A stretch of DNA of 64,000 nt, from positions 174,732 to 238,731 of the forward strand of contig JAAEAF010001105.1 of the NCBI GenBank assembly GCA_011037195.1. The letters are read 5' to 3'. The notes under the pieces were generated by a model. The model was given only the letters and a program-made list of their open reading frames with translations. It was not told where the DNA came from and did not search any database. This DNA comes from Triatoma infestans. Its lineage: Eukaryota; Arthropoda; Insecta; Hemiptera; Reduviidae. The position numbers were made by a program, and so were the translations under genes. This document shows, piece by piece, positions 36,105 through 47,385 of this stretch (positions are counted from its first letter, which is position 1; every line of letters begins with the position of its first letter).

Positions 36105-36680
36105 GGTAAGAGAAATTATGGCGATTGTATTAAAATGTCACAATTGAGTTTTCACTGGAAGTACATATTTTGAGACCACTGAATATGAAAAAAAAGATTT
36201 TAGCGTAAGGTTTATGTTGGTGTTTATGTTTTTGTGAACAAAATAACTCAAAAACGACGATCACCAAGTAGTTGCATCTTAATATTTTGTTTAGGTATAT
36301 AATCATCATTGTGTCTGACACGAAAATATCGGTCATTATCCACCAGTTGGTTTTTGCGATTTTCTTTAAATCTATTTTTCTTGAAAATATTTAAATTTAG
36401 TTAAATTGTTTAAACATAAAAAAAACAGTATCACTTTTTTTGAAACGTTTTCCAAGAATGCTGATTCTTGGAGGTCTGGAGAAGCTGCTCTTTAAATGTT
36501 ATTAAGATACTGAGACTAAAACCATTGTTAGAATACCAGATTTGAAGAAAATCGGTTAACCGGAAGTGCAAGTTTATAGCTTCTTTGAACTTGGAATATT
36601 TAAGCACAGATATATATTTTACCGAACAATGGTTACTTTAAAAAAGTTGTGGGGAAATCTGTAACGTAAGGTTTGAAATG
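36105..36680 (-). repeat. Family R, partial copy
   Basis: Shows AAGAGAAATTATGGCGATTG, TCACTGGAAGTACATATTTT, AATAACTCAAAAACGACG and GGTTAACCGGAAGTGCAAG. Confidence 0.65.
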
Positions 36681-37314
36681 TTATTGTGGTTGTCGTCTGG
36701 ACTACAATGTAATCACTCCACACCAAACATTTTTCTTATTTTTTTTAAGGAATACTTTTTCGAAATATTTGAAACTTAAGAAGCTTCACCACAAAAAAAT
36801 TCATTCTTGAGCTTTTTAGAGAAACTCTCGCCTAAAAATCGTGTACTTAGAAAAATCTATTTTTAGGATTGGATTTCTCAAGTCTTGTTTTGATTTTATT
36901 ATATTAAATTATTGTCGATATATTCAGAACATTATTTAAGTTTCATTTTGATGTAAATTATCCATTTTTAAAGTTCCTGTAAGAACTATATCGTAGCAAT
37001 AAATTAGTTGAGAAAGGGCCAAAAATTATCATCGCTAATAGTATCTAGGAAATATTTGGAAAGAAATATGTGCACATGTGATACACCGTTATCACCACAT
37101 TTATCCCCACATAAGGCGTTGTAGACATAATTTAATATACATGGGTGTGTAAGTATGAATGTGATAATATCGTCTTGCTATGCAGATTAAAAAGTAAACA
37201 AAACCAGCTTTAATTGTATAAAGGTAATCATTATTTATAAATAGAAATACAATTTTTGAATATAAAAAAATATATCTGAACAAACATTTCCCGATTCAAG
37301 CTGTATGTTTCTTT
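36681..37314. other. AT-rich non-coding stretch
   Basis: No gene or recognised repeat is seen. Confidence 0.4.
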
Positions 37315-37960
37315 CTTGTACTCCTTTAAGAATAAATTGTGATCGTGTCCAATTTTTGAAAGCCAGTTTTCACCGGAAATGCAGTTTGTTTGTTTGTGTG
37401 TGTATGAATAAAAAATCTCAAAAAGCTCAAACTTGGTATTCCATTTAGGCTCTATCACCGCATCAGACATGAAGATTTCGGGCAAAATCCAACCGGAAGT
37501 ACCGACATTACTGAATGTTTTTTTTTTCTTCTTCAGTTTTTCGTGATTTTCTATAAAAGGAGCTTCAACAGGCTCCAAAGAGTTTCTTTAAACTCCGTTC
37601 ACTATCTACATACTTTAATCCCAATCACTTTTATTTGAAACATTTTTCCGGGAAAAATCATCTCAAGTAACGTCTTAGTATAATATATGGATTCTAGCAT
37701 CTCTACAAAACATTAAAAGCATTGCAAATTTAAAGAAAAACTGTTAACCTGTAGTGCGACTTTAACAAATTTGTTTTTTAAATTTTCTCGAAAACGGCTT
37801 AACATTGCTCGTGACACTTGGAAAAGTGTCATTTTCACAATGTAAGCATTCGAAATTTTAGCTGTCTGGGATAGGACATTTACCCCCCCCCCTCCTCGGC
37901 AAATATCATGCAGATGAATGATATTTAAAGTTTAGAGAAAATTTACTACAAGCAAACGAG
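37315..37960 (-). repeat. Family R, partial copy
   Basis: Shows TTGTGATCGTGTCCAATTTT, TTTTCACCGGAAATGCAG, GGCAAAATCCAACCGGAAG, TTTTATTTGAAACATTTTTC and GTAGTGCGACTTTAAC. Confidence 0.7.
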
Positions 37961-39687
37961 AAAATCCTTACAGTGTTTCGCAGTAGCTATTTTTATTTCT
38001 GATGGGTGGTGGTTCTAGAAGAGCTGGGACGGTAACAGTACCCTGTGGAGTTCCAACCCAGACTCTTAGTAACTCGTACAGCTGGTGGAAATTAAGAGAA
38101 CTAAACATTTAAGGCTACAAAACTATTAAATGAATGCAAATTTCTGAGAATTCTGCTTTACAGTTTTCATGACCGCCGAACTAAATGTGCGTCAAATATA
38201 AACAGATGGAATTTTTGTTCTAATATCAATTTTGGTTTCTACAAATCATAGAATCAGGGGTAAATGTTAAAAGTGCGTTAGAGGCATTTTTTTTTTTAAC
38301 TATCTACCTATCTACTTTTAGTAAATATAAATCAGGCTTTCATTCTAGAGGCGTGTACCATTTGCGTCCCATCAGAAAGGGTCTGCTTATATGGTTGTCA
38401 TTGGCTAAGCTAACCAAATGCCTCTTGGGCAACCCAAGAACAATAGCGCCTTTCATATTCTCTCCAGTAGTCAACACAATGCTTCTCCTATCTTGTGATA
38501 TAATTTTTAGCAAAAAAAATGTAAAAAATTATTCTAAGAAATGGATACACTTTTAGATTTCAAAAAATATTGAAAGATGATATCGCTCTATAGACTTGTA
38601 GAAGTTTTCTGAAAACATTAACCATTAGTGATTTGATAATTATAGAAGCTTCGAGATACATAATCATCCGAATGATTTGGAGACTAGTTTTGTGAAGAAA
38701 GAATTACTAGAAGAAATCAACAAGGAACAGTCTGAGCTCATAAACCGCAGTTGTCTTGGGGTGAGCCCTAGATCCATTGCATTTCTAAGCTTTTTATTCA
38801 CCCAATACTTTACTCAATAAAGAATTTGTTGATGCCTTCTTGATCCTATTATGTTAGTTCCGAAATTGAAGGTTCACCGCATATAATTCTTTTGATATTT
38901 CGAGTTTTTAGAAATTGATGTCTGTTTGCCTCTGTTATTAGGGTATCATGATAGACACCAGACAGGAAAGTTTCGAGAAACAAAATCTACTAAGGCTTTG
39001 TCTTACTGCACTTGTTACGGTTCTAACCGATAAATTCACTATAAACATTAGTTTAAACATTTGACTAAACGTTTAGTTGGCCATAGCAGTAGAGTGGAGT
39101 TTCTGAGGCGTAAGCATTAACAGATACATTTAGGCATGGCCTTTATCATCTCGCGTAAATTTTAACAACAGGTTTAACAATTAAATCTAACTATCTTGAG
39201 AGTATTTAGTGTAATTTATTATATACGTGGTAGAACCGCACTTAGAGGAAAGTTTTTTTTACATATTGCAGCATCTCCACAATCAATCAGAAATCAATTT
39301 TTTCTGGAAAAATAGATGGTGTGCAAAGTTTAAACAAGTCGCTTAAAACTGAAAACAAATAAAACTAAAGCAAAATCGATCTGGTTGATGGATTTTGACC
39401 AGAGCTCAGGCACGTTGGTGTTAACTGTTTGATCTTACAGTAATTCACAAGACCTTTGCTAAATCCTTTTTTTTTTCTACAGGTAACTGCAAATATGTAC
39501 TTACGGTGACAAATGAATTCCAAAATTGGACATTATCGAGAGTATTTCTTCTTAATAAATTTTGAAGAATAGCAATGAGACGATTTAGAATGATTAGACT
39601 GATTATATCGATCAAGTTTTTGGAGGTATAATTAACATTCAAATTATGTTGGTCCAAAGGTTGAAAGGGCAGTAAGAAAACAGAGAG
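37961..39687. other. Non-coding stretch, no gene seen
   Basis: Mostly unique. A pyrimidine tract ending CTACAG at about 39482 could be an acceptor but nothing coding follows directly. Small family-R-like pieces lie at about 39230-39420 (CGCACTTAGAGGAAAG, CAAAATCGATCTGGTTGATG). Confidence 0.4.
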
Positions 39688-39997
39688 ATGTCTATGTTGA
39701 AGACACTGTACGCCAGATTTCCTCCCAACGAGCTAACCGTAGTATCGTTGTCAAAGGAAGAAGCTGAGTACCTATTGAAAGCTGGCGTAGCGTCCGTTGA
39801 TATATTCTATACTAATAGTAGAGATGGACGCAAGAATTGTAGCACAGTTTGGCAGAAATTTGGCTATATACGCGTACATGATCGTATGCTGAAGATATTC
39901 CTGAAGGATTTAGTGGCATGCTCTGTATGTCTGAAGGTGTACAATTATAAGAGTAAAGCGCTAGGCACTGCACAATTCAGAAGGCACAGCTGTACTG
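39688..39997 (+). CDS. Alternative first exon: divergent BED-like zinc finger
   Basis: It encodes 103 residues plus one base. Residues 51-102 fit a BED-type finger of the hAT transposase kind: STVWQKFG with W55 and F58, C78 and C81 (ACSVC), then H100 and C102 (FRRHSC). The ligand set is thus C-x2-C then H-x-C, different from the two canonical BED exons. Residues 1-50 are a helical-looking N-terminal extension with no known domain. An in-frame TAA lies 13-15 bases upstream of the ATG. The donor ACTG|GTAATT is weaker than the others but again phase 1. Codon use is less AT-rich than the FLYWCH exons. It shows no close relation at DNA level to the other BED exons, so it was probably acquired separately. 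Confidence 0.75.
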
Positions 39998-40034
39998 GTA
40001 ATTCAAATTTCTTTTCTTCCCTTTTACTTGATAC

Positions 40035-40440
40035 TTTCTCTTACTGCGATCAGAGGAAGTACTGCTCTGATTCGACCGTGACAAATTTTGACATCGTACT
40101 GTGAAAGTTCTGGAAGGGGCTGCAGCTTTAAGCTTGTAAACTAAAGTTACTTGGTTGTAGTGTATGGTTCTGTTAAGATATATTAGATGCAGTTGCTAGA
40201 ATTCCAACTTTAAAGAAAATTTGTTAAACGGAAGTGCGACTTAAGCATCAGGTTTTCTGATTTTTCGTATTTTTTATCGAAAACGGCTCCAAAAATAATC
40301 CAAAACCAATTAGCCTAATCCATTCAGCTCTAGTTATATGAAATGCTTAGCCCATCTTAAGTTTTAGTAGAAATTTCAACTTGAGAAAATTTGTCATTTA
40401 GAATTGTAATATATTGCAGTAAGAGAAAGTCGTAAGAGTT
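40035..40440 (-). repeat. Family R, partial copy
   Basis: Begins TTTCTCTTACTGCGATCAGA, contains TTAAACGGAAGTGCGAC and ends CAGTAAGAGAAAGTCGT. Confidence 0.65.
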
Positions 40441-40934
40441 TTTGCAATAACTTTTTGAAAAAGTCAATAAATACTTCCTTTCAAGTTGATAGAAGTAAGA
40501 TGAAGAGAGTGCGTGAACTTGGTATATATTCACTTCAAGAGGGGCTGGAAGCCCATCAGTGAAGCTTATATGGTCTGTTGTAATAAGACAGACTATAGAC
40601 CCCATGGTTAGTGGTATGGAGCCCAAAGCACTCAGCAGAAGTGAGGGTAATGCCTTAAATCCAATGGCTTAGACTAGTGTAGTTCTGTAATTAACTTGTT
40701 TTATGACAATGACGTAGAAAATGTTTAGTTATGTTATTTGTGTGCACAACACACAGTAAGTTTAGTGAAAAATCTTGAGAGCCATTTTACAGATAATAGA
40801 AAAATGTGGAAGTGTACAATGGGCCTAGCTGAGGTCTAAGTGCTGAACCTCCTTCTGGAGGCCCCGGTTCCTAGATTAGAAAAAACTGGAAAATTCATTC
40901 TAAAATATCGCATTTCCAGTTAATGTTTTTTTTT
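40441..40934. other. Non-coding stretch
   Basis: No gene is seen; part may be old repeat. Confidence 0.35.
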
Positions 40935-41610
40935 TTTTCCACTTTCTCTTACTCCTTGTAAGAGGAAGTATTGTAATCGTATCGAGTTTTCACCGGAAAT
41001 ATCCGTTTTGAGGTCCCCTGAGTCCAAAAAAGTGGTTTTTAGCGAACGGTGTGTGTGTGTGTATGTGAATAGCATACCTCAAAAACAAGGAACCGTGGAA
41101 AGTTGAAACTTGATATTCTGTTGTATCACCATGGGATCTGACAGTACGTTATCTGTCAAAATTCCTCAACCGGAAGTACCGCATTACTGGTTTTTTTTTT
41201 TTACGTTTTTGCGATTTTTTCAAAAATGACTCCAACGATTTTCTTGAAACTTCCCATATAAAATAAACACAAAGATCTACAACTTTTATTTGAAACATTT
41301 TCTGGAAAAATTCTTTTAAGGGAGAGGTGGGGTTATGTTTTTTCTAAAGTGCTATCATAGTTGATAAAGTATAATTGGATAATAGATTATGCAATTCTAT
41401 CACTCAAACAAACTTAATTAGAAATAAATAGATGGCCAAAATTCTGAGTTTTAGAAAAAATAAGTCAACCGGAAGTGTGCTTTTACTGAACCGTTTTTTT
41501 AGTTTTCGACGAATTTCATTAAATTTGGTACACAAACTATAAAATTTGTTAATATATTTTGAGAACTGGAGTAAGAAAAAGTTGTGTGGGTGTTTCACAC
41601 AGATTTTTTA
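40935..41610 (-). repeat. Family R, full-length compact copy
   Basis: Mirror image of the copy at 31681-32362. Starts CCACTTTCTCTTACTCCTTG, contains CAACCGGAAGTACCGCATTA and AACCGGAAGTGTGC, and ends GGAGTAAGAAAAAGTTGTG with GTGTTTCACACAGATTTTT. Confidence 0.85.
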
Positions 41611-42091
41611 TTAAATTGGCATTTAACATAATTAAAGTTTCCACTGATATGATATTATATAGTTAGTAAAAGTATATATTTTGAAATCGCTCTCAATGTA
41701 AGCCTGAAGGGCAACATCTACCTATCCAGAAGATAGTAAAATAATTACGTTATAATTCAGAAGAGAGCGCCAATAATATTAAACTAACTCCGCATAACAT
41801 TTGAAATTTAACGCCACAAAATCCGCACAACTACCTAAAATTAATGTTTTCCATTATATTTTTGCAGTTAGCAGTTAGTTCAAAGAAATCGTTATAGTCG
41901 TTTCGAGAAAATTCTAAAAACTCAAAAATCCTATTCTGTAAAGTTTCATTTCCGGTTAAACGGTTTTCTTCAAATTTGAAATCTAACAAAGCTTTCCATT
42001 ATGTATATTAATATTATATAGTTAGTATAACCATGCATTGTATTAGAAGTGGTACTTAAGAGGAAAGCATAACGCTATTGTCATAACACCC

Positions 42092-43216
42092 AAAACATGA
42101 ATTTAATAATAATAATAATAATTTATCTAAAAGAAAATGACTAATCCATTAATAGTTACAAAATGTAATAAGGGAAATAAACTAAACTCAATTAAACACT
42201 ATTGACAAAGAAAAGAAAATGAATATAAAATGCAATATGAAAAATCATTTACATAAGGAGACCTGCATACAAAATAAAATAAAACAAAAAATAAATAAAT
42301 AAATAAAATAAAATGGGAGATATTTAGAAAACTGTGAAAATGTAAAAACAAAAGTATTAAATTTAATAAAATATAAAGGAAACTTGATCAGAAATTAAAT
42401 TCCTGAACCAGACTGTACCGATAACGCCAAGCAGCCCGTGCACACCTGATAAGATCCTTGCAGTTTCGAGTGCTAAGCATACTGACGACCTGAACCACAG
42501 TCAAAGAAGGAACCCCGAGATAACATACCCAGAACTCTGAAAGTATAGGACACACAGCCAGAAAATGCACACAGTCCTCTCTTACTCTCAGGTTACACAA
42601 GGAACAAATTTCGGACTCTCTTTCCATTCAAGGAATATAATTCAGAAATAGTAATTCAGCCCTCATTTTGAAGAGCCAGCGCAATTCATTTAAAGTAAGA
42701 ACGTCGGAGTTAGACTCTTCAACAAAGGTGAACAATTTCGCCTGAAGGTCCAATTGCTTATAAAAGATAAAGCGGGAAGATTCTCTTGCGCACCTCTCAG
42801 ATTCCTCCCGACAAGCCAAACCTATCTTTTCAATTAATGAAGTCATCTGAGATTTCCACACAGACATATTATCAGCAGAGAAACTAAAATTACAACCATA
42901 CTTTTGTGCAAGGTTGGACCAGCTTGCAAACCAAAACCCCTTCCTATAGATGACCTCCATAACTAACGCTCTTGAAAGACGGTGCCCAGGAAAATCCAGT
43001 ACTTTAGAAATATACTGGAAATGCAACTTTAAAGTAAAAATAAATAACAAGTCCACGCCCGTCTCCAAAAGGATCACATAATTTGGGGTAACTGAGGGAC
43101 GACCATAAAGTTATTTAACGAAAAACCTGAATAACTTTTCCAACTCCTCATAATACTGAAATCCCCATATTTGGGCCGCATAACAAGCTATGGATTTATC
43201 ATAAAACATGAATTTA
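42092..43216 (-). mobile_element. 5'-truncated non-LTR retrotransposon with 14-bp target-site duplication
   Basis: Bounded by AAAACATGAATTTA at 42092-42105 and again at 43203-43216. On the minus strand the element runs from 43202 to 42106 and ends in a TTA trinucleotide tail (42106-42122) after a 3' region of about 265 bases. The trinucleotide tail, not poly-A, separates it from the element at 19.1 kb. Confidence 0.92.
42388..43190 (-). pseudogene. LINE second open frame, C-terminal part, broken
   Basis: Reading the minus strand, 43190-43080 encodes the end of the reverse transcriptase (YAAQIWGFQYYEELEKL, then PSVTPNYV after a stop), 43077-42628 encodes the region after it, and 42627-42388 holds a C-x2-C-x9-H-x4-C knuckle (CSLC, HFLAVC) and the C terminus. 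A TGA at 42628-42630 interrupts an otherwise continuous frame, and a stop lies in the reverse transcriptase part. It is a dead copy and not a host gene. Confidence 0.85.
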
Positions 43217-43499
43217 TCCGGATATTATGTTGACACGCACAAACACAAGTGAGATTAGACATACGAACAAACAATCCATTCGCTAAAAACGTTTTTTTTT
43301 TGCGTTTTTAGGGACCGCAAAACGTTTTGTTTCTGGTGAAATTTCATTTTCTAATAATAATTTCTTTTATTTAGGAAGTAAGAGAAAGTAAAAAAAAAAA
43401 AAAATGAATAAGATGTTAAGAAAAGTAGGTTACAATAACGATTTATTAATAATATAATGAATAATTTGTAAAATAAATTGAATAAAGTGACGCATGTGA

Positions 43500-43660
43500 A
43501 TTCCTACAATGAGTCAGTGTGTTACCGTTAGGGGAATGTTGGAAAGATAATAGAGGGAAAGTGGAGTACAGACAGTTTAAGCTCTGCCCAGGAGTAGTGT
43601 ACCTAACTCTTAACAAAGTTACTGTTGCTCGGTTAGAAGAATATTTCCGTAATATTCTTT
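43500..43660 (+). promoter_or_regulatory. Promoter-like region of FLYWCH exon 2
   Basis: GC-richer, repeat-free sequence with an initiator-like GAGTCAGTGTG at about 43509 and AGTGTACC, ending about 40 bases before the ATG. Assigned by position. Confidence 0.3.
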
Positions 43661-43699
43661 TCGCATTTCTTTTATATTTTTAAAAAGAAAAAATAAAAT

Positions 43700-44174
43700 A
43701 TGGAAATTTGTTTTATGTTCAGTGAAAAAGGCAAGGAAATTTTAGTTGTAAATGATTATAAATTTTATAAACATTACGTCTCACAATCGAATATATATAC
43801 GTGGCGTTGTGTTTTAAAAAATTGTCGTGCCAAGCTGTACACAAAAGGACCGACAGTAAATACGGTCGACATGTATAGATCATATTTAATACATAATCAT
43901 GAAGTTGATCGAACTTTACAACGACAAAAGATTAGCAATTATTGTAAAATGAATGCATTAAAACATGCAATAAAAAACCCTTCGGACATTTTAAATAAAC
44001 ATTTCATTAAAAAAGAAAGTGGTGATGTTTTACTTAAAAAAGGAGACATTGATTTAGTAAAAAGGAACTTGTATAATGCAAAATCTTCACTCCTTGGCAT
44101 AACAACTTGTTCAAATTCTAGTGAATTTAGTGAAGAAGATCGTTTAATGTTATTTGTTGAACCGGAAATTCAAA
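43700..44174 (+). CDS. Alternative first exon: FLYWCH zinc finger (copy 2)
   Basis: It encodes 158 residues plus one base. The FLYWCH finger is at residues 8-67: GKEILVVNDYKF, W35, C37, C42 and the HNH pair H65/H67. The tail (68-158) is Lys-rich and then acidic, with no domain I recognise. The in-frame TAA six bases upstream and the context AATATGG match the BED copy 2 exon exactly. The donor CAAA|GTTAGT is weaker than a GTAAGT site, and the unspliced frame reaches TAG at once, so this could also be read as a short terminal frame; phase 1 and the analogy with the other exons favour splicing. Only 0.75 kb separates it from BED copy 2, the tightest pair in the array. Confidence 0.8.
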
Positions 44175-44724
44175 GTTAGTTTTATTTATTATTATTATGC
44201 TTAATGGATAGTTTATTTAAAATTATAACCTCACTCAGAGAACTCGACACCCAAGCCCGTTGTAGGAAATAACAAACATGTCTACCTAGAAAACGCATGC
44301 TCTCTGGCGATCGTTGTAGGAACTAACTATCCCCACCATAGCAACAGGACTGCAGTACATTTTTCTCTCCTATATTATCGTGCCCCTATCCCTCCCCTTT
44401 CATATGTTTTCAGTTCTCCCTCTCTCTGCTCTTCTCTTCCAACAAAAGAGTATTGCCCATTAAGTATAATACAACAAGAGAAGGGGAATTAGAGAATGAA
44501 TGACTTACAAGAATCGATTCAAATCAAATGAATCGAAAACCTTTTTTTTCTTGCACTCGTTTCGTTAAAAATTCTGTCGATATAATTCTGAACTAATTTT
44601 TTAAAAAAATGATTGCCAGAATATAAAAATGTATGATGTATTGTGTGAATTTATTTTTGCAGTTTATTATAAAAGTTAGTGTAAAGTATATTATAGAATG
44701 TTAACAAAAGAATTCTTCCATGGC
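44175..44724. other. Intergenic stretch between two first exons
   Basis: Contains CGACACCCAAGCCCG and CT-rich sequence (44370-44450). GAATCGATTCA at 44515 and ATGAATCG at 44530 echo motifs upstream of BED copy 1. Confidence 0.4.
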
Positions 44725-44783
44725 TAAATGAATCTTTTCCTAACGGTAAAATGATTCCACTGTTCCACAACTAGTGTTCAGTT
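44725..44783 (+). promoter_or_regulatory. Promoter block of the second BED exon
   Basis: TAAATGAATCTTTT (44725), AAATGATTCC (44748) and TTCAGTT (44777) mirror the block at 16569-16630. The initiator-like element is 143 bases before the ATG. Confidence 0.5.
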
Positions 44784-44919
44784 CTTTACATAGGTTCATA
44801 CACTCTAAGTCGCGTTAGATATTATTTCTTACTTCTTTCTATTTTATTTATATATATATTTTTTAAACAAATAACTTATTTTATAGTACTCTATTTATAT
44901 AAGTAATTAATAATAAAAT

Positions 44920-45133
44920 ATGGCTACTTATCGTAAGCGTAGTAAAGTTTGGGATTATTTTACAACATTCGATAAAGATCGTGCTAAATGTAAATTTTGT
45001 CCAATTTTAATTTCGTATAAAGGTTCAACAACGAATTTACAACGTCATTTACGTAATAAACATCGCTTTATGTTACTAATGGAGCATCATAATCGAAAGG
45101 CCTTTCAAACAGGTGATACAAGTCCTAATTTAG
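44920..45133 (+). CDS. Alternative first exon: BED-type zinc finger (copy 2)
   Basis: It encodes 71 residues plus one base. The finger matches copy 1 almost residue for residue (W11, F14, C24, C27, H43, H48); differences are few and conservative (D-K for D-R, RAKC for RVKC, KFC for KLC). Tails diverge after residue 53. An in-frame TAA lies directly upstream (TAAAATATGG). The donor TTAG|GTAAGT is strong and phase 1. The order of modules (BED 1, FLYWCH 1, then FLYWCH 2, BED 2) means this is not a simple block duplication of a pair. The two proteins probably recognise the same DNA sequence but join the common part through different linkers. Confidence 0.85.
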
Positions 45134-45714
45134 GTAAGTTCTCGAATTGTGATTACTCAAATTATTTTTGTATTTTTCTAATTAATTTATAAATATTTTA
45201 AATGAGAAATTTAAATTTTGTATTTAAATTTTTGCAGATAACATACTGGCTAATGTATTTCTTTGATACTTTGTAAACACATTTTATATTAATGCATCAG
45301 CTGATTTTATAAACAGCTGTTCCATGATATTTTTGTTGTTTTTGATAACAAATATGAGTTGTTGTATTAATATTTTTTTTTATATGCTTTGCATTTTATG
45401 AAATTATTTGATTCTGTTAAAATATTCAATGTTTCATAAAGCAATAACAGAAACAGTTGCTAAATCAACCACTTGTTGCTTATATACTATGTTGTAAAAT
45501 AGTCACAAAAATTCTTTTCAAATTTTCACCGACGTTTCGGTAAATTTATTGCCTCCTTCTGGTCTTTACAAAGGTCGTAACGAACACCAAAACAAGTACC
45601 TGTATACTATTTCAAATTCAAACCCCGCCACAGTAGGCCTTTGTAACAATAATCCTTGTTGGGAAATATATGGCAACGTTTTATTCATTTGAACTTCCTG
45701 ACCTTTTTTTTTAT
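45134..45714. other. AT-rich non-coding stretch
   Basis: No gene is seen. CCGACGTTTCGGTAAATT near 45530-45546 resembles a hairpin-element core. Confidence 0.35.
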
Positions 45715-46640
45715 TTTCTCTAACTGCTTTGAGAGGAAGTATTGTGATCGTGACAAATTTTCGAAATTGAGTTTACACCGGAAATACACGTTTTGAGACC
45801 CCCTGAGTCTGAAAAAATGGTTTTTAAAAATGGGACTAAAATTAATTGTGTGTGGGTGGGTGTGTGTGTGGTCAGTATAATACAAAAAGAAAAAAACGCA
45901 GAAAGCTCAAACTTGGTACTTAGTTTAAGTGCTAGCAGTGGTCCTGAGAATAAGGTTTGAACAAATTCAGCCAACCGGAAGTACCACTTTGCTGACTGGT
46001 TTTTCATTTTTAGCGATTTTCTCGAAAACAACTCCAACGATTTTCTTTAAACTTGGTGTGTCAACTACACAAATAATGAGCTACAACTTTTATTTTAAAC
46101 ATTTTTACGGGAAAATTCATTTAAGGGTACTTTTTCTGCTATTTAGTTTCAGGTTATTACATAATTCTGTCTTCAAAATATTGTTAATTATAACTATATA
46201 TGTGGTCGAAATTCCATGTTTAAAGAAAATCGGTTGACCGGAAATACGTTTTTACGTAAGCGTTTTTTTTTTAGTTTTCTGCTATTTAATCCGAAACGGC
46301 TACAATGATTTTCTTTAAACTAGTTATGTGAACTACACATATAAGGAGCTACAACTTTTATTTGCAATATTTCTCAGGGTTCTTCAGTCATTTAAGAGGG
46401 CTTTTGGGGAAGGGGTAGGGTTATGTTTTCCTCTAAGTACTATCGCAGTTGATTGTACAATTCTACCATCTAAACAGTATTAAATTGGTAATAAACAGTT
46501 TGCCAAAACTCCGAGTTTCAAGAAAATGAGTAAACCGAAAGAGCGTTTTTTCAGATTTTCATGATTTTGCTTGAAAACAGCTGCAACTATTTTCTATAAA
46601 TTTCTTATACTATCTATCTACATAAATCACTTTTATTTGA
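45715..46640 (-). repeat. Family R, near full-length copy
   Basis: Starts TTCTCTAACTGCTTTGAGAG, contains ACACCGGAAATACACGTTTT, CCAACCGGAAGTACCAC, GGTTGACCGGAAATACG and two CAACTTTTATTT blocks, indicating partial internal duplication. Confidence 0.75.
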
Positions 46641-46870
46641 AACATTGTTTCCTCCTGAGCCCACAGTGCCCGATCAGCAGACTTACCATTAGCCTTAAGG
46701 CCACGCGGTCTTAAATTTCTTACATCTTGGTGAGGAGCCGAATACAGTTCTCTATTGCTGTTGATTGACGAATAATTCGAAACCGGTTGTTGTGAACACG
46801 AAATGAAGCAGGCTGTTAAAAGGAGGTTATGCCAATACATGAATAATTTCGGTATATACAAGTCTGGAAA
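46641..46870. mobile_element. Hairpin-family remnant
   Basis: Contains TTCGAAACCGGTTGTTGTGA and AATGAAGCAGGCTGTTAAAA, the right-arm text of the hairpin family. The left arm is no longer recognisable. Confidence 0.45.
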
Positions 46871-47336
46871 TCCTTAATCTCCGCCCTTAAAAACAATAAA
46901 CCTTAAAAATAAGGGACAAAGTAAACCTGTTACGAATCAGTTTTGAAAAATTTGAATTATGAAAATTTAGAAAGCTAAAATATTATGTAATAAATTTTCT
47001 TATTTTAAAACCGGTTGTTTGATCCACAATATTGTCACATAGTTACGTGTAGGTGTACATCCTACTTGTTTTATTGATTTTGTTATGCCAAAAACCGGTT
47101 TCCCTTTATATTTTTATAAACGTGATGTAGCATGTTTATATTATCAGTAATTAGGAAATAAAATTTCATATCGTTGAGTTTAAAGAAATATGTTGATAAT
47201 CTTTATTAATAATTACGTTAATTGATACTTGTAAAATACTCTTCCTTTTTTAAATGAATCGTAATTAAAAATATTAATTTCACGATGTCCTTACAATATT
47301 TTGTAATTTTATTGTATTTTGCGTTAGTAGAGTTAC
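46871..47336. other. AT-rich non-coding stretch
   Basis: AAACCGGTT occurs twice (47009, 47090) but no complete element or gene is seen. Confidence 0.35.
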
Positions 47337-47385
47337 ATGTTTGGACAAAATGGTGGTTTCAAGAGAATATTGTGGGCTATCTCAG
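47337..47385 (+). CDS. Weak candidate mini-exon
   Basis: A frame of 16 codons plus one base starting at ATG ends at the strong donor TCAG|GTAAGA, phase 1. An acceptor-like tract ends GCGTTAG at about 47327, so the stretch could also be a 58-base internal exon. It lies outside family R. No domain can be judged at this length. Confidence 0.2.

Larger units (their letters stand above)
41800..43395 (+). repeat. Family R copy split by a LINE
   Basis: Left part: TTTCATTTCCGGTTAAACGG and GGTACTTAAGAGGAAAGCAT. After the LINE it resumes with ACACGCACAAACACAAG, CCATTCGCTAAAAACG and GGAAGTAAGAGAAAGTAAAA. Confidence 0.75.

Noticed and set aside
42388..43077. Two adjacent minus-strand genes
   Set aside because: They are one LINE frame cut by a TGA, flanked by a target-site duplication.
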